NCBI RefSeq assembly: GCF_932526225.1
Contig: NC_064034.1
Span: 12,846,887-12,910,886 of the forward strand
Direction: 5' to 3'
Source: Nematostella vectensis
Lineage: Eukaryota; Cnidaria; Anthozoa; Actiniaria; Edwardsiidae
Length of the DNA stretch: 64,000 nt
Positions 39,001 to 52,100 of this stretch are shown one piece after another (the stretch's first letter is position 1; every line of letters starts with the position of its first letter). The notes beneath the pieces are model-generated. The model searched no databases. It had not been told where the DNA came from and saw only the letters and a list, made by a program, of their open reading frames with translations. The translations under genes and the position numbers were made by a program.

Positions 39001-42000
39001 TTGGTTTAACTTTTAGTAACGCGCTGTCCTCCCCACATGGAAAATCCATCTAAACCGCGGCTTCTTTTACCCTTTAGGTTTCCCCGCTGCGAGCCTTATC
39101 GTGGCAAAGTGTGCGCGGAATTCATGTACGGCAGCCCCGTATACGCTACTTCCCGCCATCACCAGAGAATCATAGAAGGCAAACTTTCCGGAATAATATC
39201 AACTCTGCGGCGTGCCAAACATGTGAGCTCCAAGTGCCGTAAATACTGGATCCGTGCCATCTGCTTTGAGGCCTTCCTGGCTTGTGACGTCAAAACGAGG
39301 ACCAGGAAGCACCGTCTCTGTAAAAAGGATTGCCTTTCCCTGTTCGATGATGTTTGCGCGGTAGAGCTACAGGTTGCAAAAGGTAGTCCCGCGATGCGAG
39401 ATTTATCTCTATTGCCGAACTGCTCCGTAATACCTGACGAAGGGACAACGGATCACGGATTCTGCTCTCCTTTAAAAAAATTAGGTAAGTTACAAGCTTT
39501 GATGGCGCAATTTGCTCTGTAGTGCTTTTGCCTGAGTGGGTGCATGCTTGCTATTCACCTCGAGTTATTCACCTTAAGTTATTCACCTCTAGTTTTTTTA
39601 CTTGAAGTCATTCACCTCTAGTTATTAGGACACTGTTACATCGTTACACCGTCCTCCGTTCATCGGAGCTTATTTGTCACCTTTAATCACCAACCAGAAG
39701 CGCCCTGTATGCTCGGTGCATACGTTCTCAAATAGTTATCCACCGGCGCCTCTAGTTATTCGCCTCTAGTTATCCAATAGGGTCGCCCGGTTGGTGCATA
39801 CTTCCTCTAGCTATTTACCGCTTGTTTCCCTCCTTTAATTAGATCTTTCTTTTTTACTTTACAATTTCAGGTAAAAGTCAAACAATCCCTACCCTTCCGA
39901 CAACATTCCCTACTTGCGAAGTTTACCGCGGCAACATATGCTCCGAGTTCCTCGCCGGAGAAACCATCTACGCAGATAACAAGTATTTCCAGGGCAACAT
40001 CGAATCCAAACTGTCGCAACCATTAAAAGCGATCAGGGCGATCAGCTCTATGAGCCCGCGATGTCGACAATACGGCATTCGAGCGCTGTGCTACCATTTC
40101 TTCCTAGCTTGTGATCCGAAGACCGTTGAGCCAAAGTTTCGGCTTTGCAGGAAGGACTGCTTTGCTTTGTATGATGACGTTTGCTCAGTAGAGCTGAGTC
40201 TCGCTAAGAACGACCCTTACATCAAGGGTCTGTTGCCTAACTGCTCAAAACTATCACAAGACGAAGATAAGGACCAGAAATTCTGTTCTCCATTAGGAAT
40301 CCCAGGTCAGTTGACGTTTCTTCTCTTATAACAATCATACTGCTGAGTGATCTTTTCTCAGGGCGTGCCCAGCTTTTGTTGAAGGCCTTAGGGTAGAGAT
40401 CACCACTTTTGTATTTCCCCCTCCCCCTTAATGTTCACTGTTCACCAGGATTAGCTGGAGAGGGGGGGGGGGGGGGTGCGCAGTCATAGCTATCATATGG
40501 AAAAAGCATAGTATTCTGATATTCCATGATAAAAAATGACCCACTTTTTGGCCTACAAGGGGGGTGCGCGCACTTCTTAAAAGAAGTGAGTCCGCCTTAA
40601 AGATGGAGGTTGGTCGATGCTAGACCTTCCCCTTAGAATATGAAATTCACCCCAACTGGTATCCTTTATCCAGCGACCACACTTTTGCTATTCCTTGACA
40701 TAGTGTATTATTCTACTAAATATTATAAGGGATAGCGTCTCCAGTTGCAATTAATTTTTAGATTTTTATTTATACCTGTACATGGTCCCTTGTTTAACGC
40801 TTACTTTTCCTTACTCTGATTAGGTAAAGGTCAGCTCGTTCCAACATCTCCAGAAACTTATCCCGCTTGTGAAGCATATCAAGGCGATACGTGCTCCGAG
40901 TTCCTGGCAGGAAAAAGTATCTTCGCAGAGCAAAAGGATTCTCAGAAAAATATGGAGGATAAACTGTCGAGACCACTAACACAGATCAGAGCCCTGGCCA
41001 CCATGAGCCCGCGATGTCGACAGTACGGCATTCGAGCGCTTTGCTATCATTTCTTCCTGACGTGTGATCCGAAGACCGCTGAACCAAAATATCGACTTTG
41101 TAGAAAGGACTGCTTTGCTCTTTATAACGACGTTTGTGCAGTTGAGCTTAGTCTAGCCAAGAGTGACCCCTATATAAAGGGTCTGCTACCGAACTGTTCA
41201 GAACTCTCCGAAGAAGGCACGAAGGATGAAAGATTCTGCTCACCTTTAGGAATAGCAGGTCAGTACCACATTCACCAACTTATCGGTTGCAATTCTTTTT
41301 GGCCCTTTTATTGAAAACTGTTTAATTTTACAGATTATTCCGGGACTTCTGTTATAAGCTATGACTACCCCAAAAAGATGAGCGTAGAGTATTTGAACAG
41401 GAGTAAAGGTGAGTAAAAGCCGTGTAAGGCAATGCAGTAAATGGACCAGTTATTGATCCAACAACAGTCAAAAGTGTCATCTCCATCAATAATAAATTTC
41501 CATTTTAACCCTTGTCAACTACTTTCTTCCAGATCAGTACTGCTATAACGGCACCGGTGAAGACTACATCGGCCGCCTGAACGTCACGAAGTACGGAATG
41601 CCCTGTTTATCCTGGAAATCCAACGATCCCGTGTACAAGCTGTCGCACAACTTCTGTCGTAACCCCCGTGGCCAGCACGAGGCCCCGTGGTGCTATGTGG
41701 ACAAAAATACTTACGAGTACTGCGTCATCCCTAAATGCTCCGAAGCAAGTGAGTAGGATCAATAATTAATTATAAATCATGATGATGGTGAGGATAATGA
41801 TAAAGGAGATGATGATGGTGTTGATGACGATGATGATGATGATGAGGATGAGGATGATAATGAAGGAGATGATGATGATGTTAAAGACGATGATGATGAT
41901 GGATATGATGATGATGTTGATAACAATGTTGATGGAGATTATGATTTGATTAAGATAATGATGATGATGACGACGACGACGATGATGATAGTGATGATGA

Positions 42001-44598
42001 TGATAATGATGATGTGAGGGATATGATGATGATGTTGATGACGATGATGATGATGGAGATGATGATGATGATGAAGGAGATGATGATGATGATGATGGTG
42101 ATGATGATGTTGATGATGAGTATAGTGATAATGATGATAAGGATAAAGATGATGATGTTAATGATGTTAAGGATGAAAGAGATGATGATTTTAAGGGTGA
42201 TAATGATTTATGATGATGATGATTATTTATGATGATCCATCCACCAAAAGCTGTGTTCCATGGTCAGACATGCGTCGTATGACAGCAGTATAATGCAAGC
42301 TTTAAATGCCTTCGACTAGACCACGTTGTATCTGCGCCCGTAATTCAGCGTCATGATGGTTATGATGATAATGATGATGATGACGATGACGATGATGGTG
42401 GTTATGATAATGATGATGATAATAATGATGCTGATAATAATGATGATGATGATGGTGTTTATGTCAATATTGATGATGGTAATGATGATGATGATTATGA
42501 CAATGACGATGACGATGATGATAATGATGGTGATTATGATACTGATGGTGATAATAATGATGATGACGATGATGATGTTGACGATGATGATGTTTTTAAC
42601 GATGATTTCACTTTCAGCCTCTCAACGCGCTCTGCGCGAATCACCCTCCTTGATGCCCGTCGGTCGCACCATCTACGTGATCAGCGCGATCATGGCGGTC
42701 CTGATATTAGCATTCGTGTCAATCATCGTTTACTTAAAGGTGCAGCACAGACGCAGCACCCTTCCGAACAGGGACCACTCATCATCAGGGTCCATATCTA
42801 AGAGCACACAGAGCACCTTGCAGCAACCAAGCAGTGACTTCAAGCAGAGCCTCGTGGACGTCAAGTCATGCGTCTTCACCGAGGTAGGATCCCTTTTGTT
42901 TTGTTATTAAAAGGAATTTTGTCTCGAGAGGCCTGAATATAGTCTGAGACCTTGGCTTCAGCATATAGTTTTTGTCTTCGCTTTCTGGATGACCTGGTCA
43001 CCCTGTAGTAGCCTCAGGCCTACTTGGTATTTAGGACGGGTGGGCATTTCTTCATGATCTATGTATAATTCCAACTGTAATGGCCTGCCCTCTCCCCCTC
43101 TTGCGACCTCTGGTTCAAAACGTCGTTTACCAAGTAGCAGCGGCAGAATACTCAATTGTCAGTTAAATTTAAGGTCACAGGTGCCCTATACTTTTTATAA
43201 TATTACTCCGGTCATAGACTGGCCATTCGATTTCATTGTTGGTGGTCACAGAAAATCCTATTGTTACTGAGTCTGAACGACCAAAGCTCAAAGCGATGCT
43301 CGGATTAGATGTATACCGACCTCCTATGAAATGGTTATTTCTCTCCAACTTCATCACGGAAGCGAAATCGAGAGGGGCCTTTGCCAAAATTAGAACAATG
43401 GGCGTGCTGTGCACCGGTAGCTAGTACCGTAGGACTGCCATGGATATTGGGGAAGGGGCACCCCATTACCTTTGCAAAAAGGACTGATATATAGATTGCA
43501 AAATTGTTGGGGCTGCCAGACATGCTTATACCGCCGAACGCCCGAGGTGGCGATGAACGAATACCGAATACCCGAAAGAGCGAAGAACGGACTCCTTCCT
43601 TTTAGCCCCAATCTTATGATATCTATTCTGGGGTTCTGTGGCATAGTCAAATAAAAGCTTACTGCTTCTTTTCTCCTCCGCTTGGTAATATGTACCTCTT
43701 CTTGTTTTCTCAGATCGACGATGCGAACCAAGGCAAAGTGAAATTTCTTGAGCTCCTCGGAGAAGGTGGCTTCGCGAAAGTCTGCAAAGCCGCGCTAATG
43801 CGCAACGAGACCGAATATACCGATGTGCGTCTGGCGATCAAGCGGCTCAAACCGAACGTACCTCCACAAGTCGTGGAGAACTTTAAAAATGAGATCAGCG
43901 TGCTTATGGGCCTACAGGACATCAACGTCCTGTGCTTAGTGGGTGTGTCTGCAGGGGAGGAGCCCCTCTTTATGGTCTTTGAGTATTTTGAGGATATGGA
44001 TATGCACAGGTACCTCAACCTTCACATCCCGTCACCCGCACAACTTCAGGACGATCTGCGGGATGACTGCATGCACGACCCGGACGAGGTCTTGTTCTTG
44101 GACTTTGCGCTTCAAGTTGCTTCTGGTATGGCTTACTTAGCCGAAAATAACTTCATTCATAGAGATCTTGCGGCGAGGAACTGCTTTATCACGGAGGACA
44201 ATATAGTGAAGATCTCCAACCTGGGGATCGGGAGCTGTAGATACCCGGCAGATTATTCCTGGGTACACGGCAGTTCTCTTCTACCTGTGCGCTGGATGCC
44301 ACCGGAAGCGTTAAACTCGCTACACTTCACGCATCGTAGCGACGTGTGGTCATTTGGTGTGGTCCTCTGGGAAATATACAGCTACGGTCGCCAGCCGTAT
44401 TCCGGGTATAACAACCAGGAAGCCATTGAGTGTATCCGAAACATGCAAATGCTTCCCTGTCCGGATGGTTGTCCGGCCCGGATGTATGCACTTATGAAGG
44501 GTTGCTTCGAGGAGAGTTCATGGGACAGGCCGCAATTTTCGGACATTTGTTCTCAGCTGAGAGGATGGGCAGGTGATTCAATAGGGGAAAATCACTAG
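33082..44598 (+). CDS. ROR-type receptor tyrosine kinase with four Frizzled domains
   Basis: Single-pass Wnt/ROR-type receptor. Exons: 33082-33142, 33627-33666, 37308-37690, 38065-38367, 38652-38709, 39078-39484, 39871-40305, 40824-41258, 41334-41408, 41533-41748, 42618-42883, 43714-44598. They total 3564 nt, 1187 residues, phases consistent. Order: signal peptide (about 1-20), Frizzled CRD1 (35-160), Ig domain (165-255; LKCRL, NYTCVV), CRD2 (282-415), CRD3 (430-560), CRD4 (575-705), kringle (733-803; QYCYNGTGEDYIG, FCRNPRG, PWCYV), TM helix (about 820-842, TIYVISAIMAVLILAF), tyrosine kinase (894-1187) in one exon, as I recall for ROR1. Kinase shows GEGGFAKV, lysine in LAIK and HRDLAARN, but KISNLG where ROR1 has KISDLG. 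Vertebrate RORs have Ig-Fz-kringle-TM-kinase with one Frizzled domain. The protein ends just after the kinase, without the long ROR tail. A MuSK-like relative is a weaker alternative. Confidence 0.9.
36638..36673. repeat. Poly-C followed by (AC)n microsatellite
   Basis: Thirteen C followed by about eleven AC units, then CCA triplets and an A-rich tract, all in the large ROR-like intron. Confidence 0.85.
36722..36836 (+). repeat. About 36-bp minisatellite, three to four units
   Basis: Units built on AAGGGACTCCACAGGCAACC followed by CACTAACCAACT. Intronic and non-coding. Confidence 0.75.
37070..37245 (+). repeat. Degenerate tandem repeat just upstream of a Frizzled exon
   Basis: Five or six imperfect units of about 33 bp built on GGTTCTTAGAAAGGTTTCGG and a TTCATTGA-type tail. 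The array ends about 60 bp before the acceptor of exon 37308-37690. Confidence 0.6.
40455..40575 (+). repeat. Interspersed repeat, copy 1 of 3
   Basis: Contains a G-run, then TGCGCAGTCATAGCTATCAT, then AAATGACCCACTTTTTGGCC and a second G-run. Related copies lie at 45535-45645 (same orientation) and 53120-53215 (inverted). Located in the intron between the third and fourth Frizzled exons. Non-coding; family unknown. Confidence 0.6.
41765..42230 (+). repeat. (GAT)n-rich array, first block
   Basis: Imperfect GAT/ATG trinucleotide array in the intron between the kringle exon and the transmembrane exon. Gives Met/Asp-rich open frames with no meaning. Confidence 0.85.
42353..42605 (+). repeat. (GAT)n-rich array, second block
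   Basis: A second GAT/ATG block, separated from the first by about 120 bp of unique sequence. It runs almost to the acceptor of exon 42618-42883, leaving only about 10 pyrimidine-rich bases before the splice site. Confidence 0.85.
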
Positions 44599-44887
44599 TC
44601 CAAGGGACAGGGACTCGAGAAAGTCCAACCGTGCCATGTCGATGAGGTGCTGCCTGTTTGCAGAGAGAGTTCGTAATGAGTTGCGTTACCTTATTGAAGT
44701 GTTAACCATGTGGTGTAAATAAGGCAAGATTAAAACATCCGCTAAATGGATCAGCTCATGTAAAGAAAACATGCCAAGAACTTTGCCAACAATCATGGGT
44801 CTCTCAGCATAAAGGCTTTGCCTTAATAGCCTTCATAGTGGCTTATTCCGTGGCCTTAGCTGAAGGAACACATTCAAACCTTAAGAA

Positions 44888-45059
44888 CAGCGCCGTAGCA
44901 GGGGGTGGGGCCCTGGGGCACATGTGCCCTCCAATATTAAAAAATATATATATAAGGAAATGATCAGGAAGGGCGTGGCTGTGCCCCCAATATTTTCTGT
45001 TTCTATATTATGCCACCCCCCCCCCCCCCCCCAATCTTACGTGTCCTGCTACGGCCCTG
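44888..45059. mobile_element. hAT-like MITE with CAGGGCCGTAGCAGG ends
   Basis: 172 bp with 15-base terminal inverted repeats: left CAGCGCCGTAGCAGG at 44888-44902, right the complement of CAGGGCCGTAGCAGG at 45045-45059. AAGAA flanks both ends as a possible target duplication. The interior has the motif GGCGTGGCTGTGCC shared with 55582-55705 and 62640-62690. The hAT-like label rests only on the CAGGG start. Confidence 0.7.
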
Positions 45060-45534
45060 AAGAACAAAACAATACTGACTCAATAATGGAGCAGTTATAA
45101 TTATGAACAAAAACTATGAGAAGTAGTGTGTCCATGGACTGTTTATTTTTATACAGAACACTTGAAGTGGTCTTCGTCGTATAAGTTGTTGGAGACTGTG
45201 AGAGTTGTTTTGTGTTGTACAGCATATCAACCAATTTAATATTTAATTTAGGAGTCTAGACATGTAAATCTTATACATAGTAGCCCTAGAAACCTTGTCA
45301 GGAAGTGTAAAAAGAAAACAAACTTGAACGATTTATGGATTGTGATAGGTTTTATAGTGGGCTTTGCGTAATACAGTTACAACTATTGCCATATTATTGC
45401 CAACACCTTTCTGCTAGTGAAAGACAAGAAACGAAATACAAAGAAAAAAACAATTAAAAGGACTCCCCCTATTATAACCCTGAATTACGATCCCTAGCAG
45501 ACGCTTTCTACAGGCGTCTTCCCATGACTGGCCG

Positions 45535-45645
45535 AGGGGAGTGCGCAGTCATAGATATTATATGGAAGGTATTTGAAGATTCCTTAATAGAAAATAACCC
45601 ACTTTTTGGCCACCAAAGGGGGTTTCCCCCCCTGTGTACGCGCCT
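45535..45645 (+). repeat. Interspersed repeat, copy 2 of 3
   Basis: Shares TGCGCAGTCATAGATATTAT and ATAACCCACTTTTTGGCC with the copy at 40455-40575, in the same order and spacing. Confidence 0.6.
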
Positions 45646-46571
45646 GTTCTAGTAAGGCTGGGCCAACCCCTCAAATGCAAAGAAAGTAATCTTGACAAAT
45701 AGCAAAATTAGACTGTAGTTTATGGTATCTGTTGTGCACCCCTCTCCCCCTAGGCAAATATCCTGGTTACAAACCCACCTAGGATATCTGTAAATAGTGG
45801 ATTTATAGCACACAGGAACATGGTGCAAAATGCTTTTCTGAAGAACAAAAGCTTGTCAAATAACACATAAGCACATCTATTTATTAGGGAAACCATCTCG
45901 TCAGAAGACACCCTTGGGAGGTGTCGTTTAAAAATAGTGGGACTATCTGTAGGACATCCAACAATAATTTTCTACTAAATACCTGTTCAGAAGGATGGTT
46001 ACAGTACATTAACAAGTGACTACTATTTTTTTCAAACAAGGCTGTTGTTTTTAGAGCGCCTTGGAATAACCCTAAATTGTGTGCAGAAGTATATTTTTGT
46101 TGGCTAGTGTAAATATCTGCTAACAAGTGAAATCTGCAATGGCAGGTACCATTGGGCACCGCTATAGTACATCAGACCAGGGCGATGGGAGGGGCTATCA
46201 GTGCCGATTTCAAGTGGGTGAGAAAAAACAATTTTGATTCTTGAAACATTTCTTCAGGCACAACTTCTACTTTAGAGTACCCCTGGTATCATATAATTTT
46301 CCAAATAAAGACATGGAAAAGCTTTATGACTAGTGAAGGAGACGATGTACACATTGTATACATGATGTGTTTCCAAAATAAATATGAATCAAATTACACA
46401 GCAAACTGCCAATCTTTCACATAATTTACATCGTTACAATTGCATATTTAATCCAAAAATGATTCCCCTGAAACCAAAAGTTATCACTGATTACAGTAAA
46501 AAAAAAAAATAACGAAAGTACTGTAGTTAAATATCAATGCCAGGATTCTGTCAGAAATTTGTGAGTTGATG

Positions 46572-48576
46572 TTAGCTGTCTCCCACTCTTGTTGGAATTT
46601 TGATTGTTAATTTGTGTTTGGATTTGTTGAATGTAGCACTTGTTTCCTCATCCTTTACTGGCTCAGGGAAATTTAATTCCAAATTGTAGAGAGAGGGGAC
46701 ACTCAGCTGCAGATCAACCTATACAAGGAAAATGGAATTACTTTACATAACAAAAATACAAAAACTGAGACAGAACTTTCCTTGCTAAACGCCATATCTC
46801 TAGTAACCCCTTGCAGGCAAGGAGCTGTGTTATTTTATAGAGAAAAAACCCTGACTGCCCTAAGCCAGTAATGTATCCTGAATGGTGGTGATGATTGCAA
46901 TAAAAAACACCCTATTTATAAATAAAAACAGAACATAACAGGAACATACATTGTGCACAGACAGTTGGCCCACGCAAGATAAAAAACTGAATCACAGCAA
47001 ACATGAGGAGACTTCCAACAAATACAAACAAAAAGTCATCTTCCATCTTCTTTCTTTGTAAACTTGGCATGATAGGGGGAAAAAGGGGAAAATGTCAAAA
47101 TTAAAATACAGAAACAATATGTTTTCAAATGTGGTATTAGATAAATATGTAGAGGCACCAGCTGTAATCCAGCTTTAAAGCTGGAAGGAGTTAACACCAA
47201 TCTCATCTCTCTAGCCATTTCAGGATAAATGATTTCTTCAGGTAATAAAAAGACTACTGTTTCTTTTCACGATCTTACCTCTGATATCTCCAGATCACAA
47301 TCTGCAACAGACAATACTCCTGGCAACTCAACTGTTACAACCAATCGGCGAGGTCTGCCTTCACTGGAATTCTTAACAGCTACATTATATACTGGCACAA
47401 TCTCTTGCGACCTCACAGCAGATGAAGAAATCTCTTGGATAAGATTTCTCTTGCCTTGCTTGCTAGAATTTCCCAATAAACTAAGTCCTAGATCCTCAAC
47501 AGTTTCAGAAACTGCAATTGATGAAAGCTGTGAAAGAAGAGAGTCCTTTGATATATTTCCTGGATTAGTACCAATCCCCTTTGGTTCCTCATTACCACCC
47601 TTCGCCCTAGGATACAGGTACTTTTTAAGGTCGTCAGCGTTTCCTTTGTATTTGATTTTCAAATTCTTGTAGTTACGGGAGACAGAGATTTGTTTATGTG
47701 CCTCGAGGTAATCTAATGCCAGGTGGACTAGCAAGTTTCTGTGGTCTTGCTTGTATTCTATCTGCTGTAAGGTTGTGGTGTTAAATATTGCATCAATGGT
47801 AGCATATGGCTTTCCTTTCTCCTGGTGTTCCTGTAGTTGGCCTGTCATGATGGGAATCGGGTCCTTCTCACTCTCAGGTGCCGGCACCCTGTCCCAGCTA
47901 CAGACATTGATATACACCTTGTATGGTATGACTTCTGGAAGCTGAAAAAAATACAACAATTAAGTAAGATAGAGTTGTAAATGTCAACAAATTCATTATG
48001 TTTGCCAATGCAATAATTTTTTTTGTTTGACCACCAAGATAATGATAATATTTATTGTCTTCATTCCATTTCTTGTGATTTCCCATAAAACATTACATTC
48101 GTGAAATTCAAGCATAATTTTCGACAATAATATTATTTGTTTTACCAAATGAACAAAGTATAAATGTTTGTCTTGCTCAGGGTGATTATGGAGAAAATGA
48201 TTGCGATGATGATAATGATGACAGTGGTCATCATTATCAAATCAATCAAATCAAATCAAGGCAATTTTATTGACAACATTTCACACAAAAAACGCTTTAC
48301 TCGTCCCCTCTCAGAACAGCCGAATTCCGAGCTGAGAACAAGCAACCATTGCCTGGGCCACCTGTGGTAAGATAAGACGGCTTTTACCTTGAATGTGGTG
48401 ATGCAGAAGCTCGGTTGAGGAGGTTGCAATTGCTCCATGTCTTCCTTGGCACCCTTCACTTGCTGGTCAATGAACCTCTTGTATGCCTCGGGGTCCGTCT
48501 CGGACAAGTCATCAAGCATACTCCAAACGCTTTTCGCTTGCTCGAGGAGTTGCTCGGAACTCATATTTTCCGCCAT
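46572..48576 (-). CDS. PIH1D2: PIH1 domain-containing protein 2 (PIH1D2)
   Basis: PIH-family co-chaperone, a group working with HSP90/R2TP-type complexes and axonemal dynein pre-assembly. Three exons in coding order: 48576-48388, 47941-47279, 46718-46572. They total 999 nt, 332 residues, all phase 0 (human PIH1D2 about 315). N-terminus SSEQLLEQAKSVWSMLDDLS and DPEAYKRFI match the family. The PIH1 core has INVCSWDRVPAP. The C-terminal CS-like domain runs from LVVTVELPGV into VDLQLSVPSLYNLELNFP and ends KLTIKIPTRVGDS. Short intron-poor gene, head-to-head with UBXN6. Confidence 0.93.
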
Positions 48577-49162
48577 TTTGAAATATTTTTTCTCGTTGGG
48601 TTTCCTGTGTGCGCATGTGTATTACTGGTTAATGGATGACTAGATGTCTGCGGGCTCATTTTACCAGTTCCTAGTCCTTCTCCTTTCCATTCTGCATTTT
48701 CAAAACAGTCAAACACAAAAATGTCATGTAGATTTCGTAGAAATTCCCATCTTTAATCCAGCTTCTCTCATTATCCAAGGAATTTTGATCGATGACCTGT
48801 GAGTATAGAAATTTGTGTGCGGAAATGTTGATCAGCTGGGTATTTTGTAAATCCAGAGTGAGCGAAAACTAGAGGGAAAAACTGCTTGAATTGCATATCT
48901 TGTCCAAAAGCAAAACGCGACATTTTTTTACTGCTCCGGCTTCCAAATTTAATTTTGTTTTCCCTTAAACCCGTTAGATAGGTCGGGGTAGTAACGTAAA
49001 ATGATTTCAGTGCAATTATGTAGTTAATTCTTTCTCATATTTTAAACTAATATAAATTCACACCTAAACAGCTTGTTATTTTCTTATACGTCTTAGCAAG
49101 CACCGATCGAGTAGCCCATCAGAGTTAAAATATTTGGATAAAGACCTTGGAATTAAGATAAC
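48577..49162. promoter_or_regulatory. Divergent promoter region PIH1D2 / UBXN6
   Basis: 586 bp separate two outward-facing start codons. No TATA box or CpG-dense core stands out. Shared control is inferred from layout only. Confidence 0.4.
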
Positions 49163-52100
49163 ATGAAGAAGCTTTTTGAAAAAGCTAAGCTAGAAATCAA
49201 ATTCCGCAAGGCTGGGGATGGCCACACGTTAGCAGAAAGCAAAGAAGACAGACCTTCCACTTCCCATGAGCCATCAGGTCCTGTGAGTAGGGAACCCCCA
49301 GCACCAAGTGCGCAGAGGGCGGGGCAAGCCGCTCTTGAAAGGTTTGCTCAACACGAGAAAGCTGCCTCTAAGAAACCACAGTCAGCCAAAGCAACTTGGA
49401 AAAACAGCGCGGTGTCTAGACCGGATGGTGCTTCTTCTGAGCCAGCTACAGCTATAGATTTTAAGAAACTCCAGGCAGAAGGTAGTCAATCAGGAAAAGG
49501 GACTTTATTTGTTTTTGCAATATGCTAAATAGTCCTGCAATTAATTTCATCCCTCTGTCAATCCCTCCTGAAATGTACAGTATGAGTAGGGGCAGGAACT
49601 GCATATACTGTACAGGGGTGGATACAGGAATCCCAACAAGGGGATGGGGGCTTTTATGGATCTCCTTTTGCTTCTTCATCTATTATTTTAATCAAAATTT
49701 CTGAAAATAAGGGGAGGCATAGCCCACCTATCCCACCCGTAGTTCTCCCTATGCTGTATGCCACTGGCTGGTGATGGAGCTGTTCCCTCACAAAAATAGC
49801 TTAAGATGTAAATTATATGATGAAGTATAAACATCTTATTTGAGGTGGGGCCTGATTACTTGCTATTACTTGCTAGTATGTTATGTTTACCTTTATTGCT
49901 GTGAAGATCATTATATTGAGTTATACTGTATTGTTCTGAATTTAAAGAAAAAATATTAGTGGCAATGATAATGATTTGTTTATTTTGTTGTATAGCGAGA
50001 CAAGAGCTAGGCAAGCAACAAGCAACAACTTCTTCAAGACTTGGAAGTGTTACCAGTAATATGGTATTGTGGGATTTCAAGATAGTGGGATTTAGGGGGC
50101 TAATTACCCTTTTTTGTCTCTTAAACATTCTTCAAATGATTAAAATAGAAAATCATCTCTTTAACGTTTTTTTTTTCGTAAGACAATGTAGTTTTTCCTT
50201 TTCATAAGATTGAGCTGTTGTACAATGGTGTTGGTTTTTCCACAGCAGCCTCCAGCTGACAAGGAAGACTCCTCTCTTTTGTCTGTAGAGGGAATCTTTC
50301 TGTGTTGTCCACTTTGTGCATCGCCATTCTTGTACAAAGACAGAGATGTCCACCTTATAGAGTGCCTGGAAAATGTATGCAATTAACTGTTCATATTACC
50401 ATGATATTACAGAGAAACATGTGTTGAAGAGTGATTTTTTGCTTTGTCTTCCAGTCTCTAGTAACGTTTGCATTTAGTTGTCTTAGATAATATGGTTTCT
50501 GCTATTAATTCAACACACTCAAAAGATTACTTGTTTTTGCTTGATACTACAGAAATATACTGAAGATCCCCACAGCTCAGCTGCTCAAATGATTCAGACG
50601 CTCAACAGAGACAAAGAGAGAGTCAAAGCTTGCGTGGATATCCTGTGCAGGTGTGTATAATATATATTTATATATAAGCAATTTCACATGAAAAACAAAA
50701 AAATGGATATTTCAAAAATCACACAGAAAAAAATACACATAGAAAATAAATTTAATTTGGGGGTCTTAGTTTTGTTACAGACACATGTGATTACTTACAA
50801 AACAAGGTATTATTTGTACAAAAAGCAGAATTTAGATCGTTTTTTTTAGGATGTTAAAATGAAATAAAATGTTAATCTTATGAGACTGGTTGTGAGATGT
50901 AAAAACAAAAATAAGTGATTAACTTCTTCAAGAGATAACTATGCAAAAAAATCTGTAATTAGAAAAAATATTGATAATTTAAGCTGAAAATTTATAATAA
51001 AATCAAAAAAGGATAAAAACATTCTTAAAAGCCTGATATATAGGGAAATTTACCAGTAGCTAAAAGAGAAAGTTGTCAAAAGATATATAAATGCAATAAT
51101 ATTATAAAAAAAGTTAATGACAGATTTACGTTTTCACACATTTTAACGTCTGTGACAAAACATAACGTCTGTAACAGAACGTTTTCCTTTATTGTTTAAG
51201 AATTATGGGTGCATTCTCGAAAGTCAACCTAACATAGAAAACATCTACTGTAACATCTAACATAAGATTTATTAGAAAGATATTTTCCCCATGATTTTAG
51301 AATCACAGAGTTTTCAATATAAAAAAAAGTTTTTAACAAAAGCTGTTTTTCTGATGTAACGTTTGTAATGCTAACAAAAATACAATTTTAAAATCAGAAA
51401 ATATAGGTTTTTTACTTATTTTTTCAACATGGGCATCTAAGGTTAATACACTCTTTTTTTTATAAGAACTTTTTTATAAGAATGTCCAGCCTGAGATTTA
51501 ATCAAATTTTAAGAACATGCTAAGAACTTAGCGAGGCTCAGATAGCAGAAAAAAAATCTTTTTTAGTCCTGATACGTTCTAAAATGTAGAATCAAATTGT
51601 GCTCATAGTAACAACCTTATTATTGCTATTGATTATACAGTAAGTGTAATTCTCTTCCTAATATTTCATTGGGTATTATATCCTTATATACACTTAACAT
51701 TGTTAAGAACATAAAATATTTAGCCTTAAATTGTCCCAAAAATAAGAACAGCCCAGCATCCACAGAAAATTAGCCTTAACTAAAAAAACACAAGTATAAT
51801 TCAAACACTTAAATGCAATGAAGATATTACAAGATGAAAATTGAAAAATGTGTTCCAAATGTAACGTCTGTTGAATAACTGCTCATTTGCCTGTTTATAC
51901 TACAGTATGTTTAACAACTTTATGTTGTAAAATTGATATATCATAATATACAAATTGAGAACAACAAAAAAATAGTAAGTCACCCAAAGGGATAAGAACA
52001 AACAGAAACAGGTGCCATGTGGGGTACTAAAAAATAATAAACAAGCGATGGCATCTGCATGAACTTGTAGAACAAGTACAGTCTACAGGGCTATTACAAG

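Larger units (their letters stand above)
44599..46571. other. Intergenic region between convergent ROR-like and PIH1D2 genes
   Basis: No coding sequence recognised. Contains 3' flanks of both genes, an hAT-like MITE (44888-45059) and a copy of the interspersed repeat at 45535-45645. Confidence 0.6.

Noticed and set aside
42014-42700. Methionine-rich open frames
   Set aside because: Translation of the (GAT)n microsatellite; only the last part from 42618 is a real exon of the receptor.
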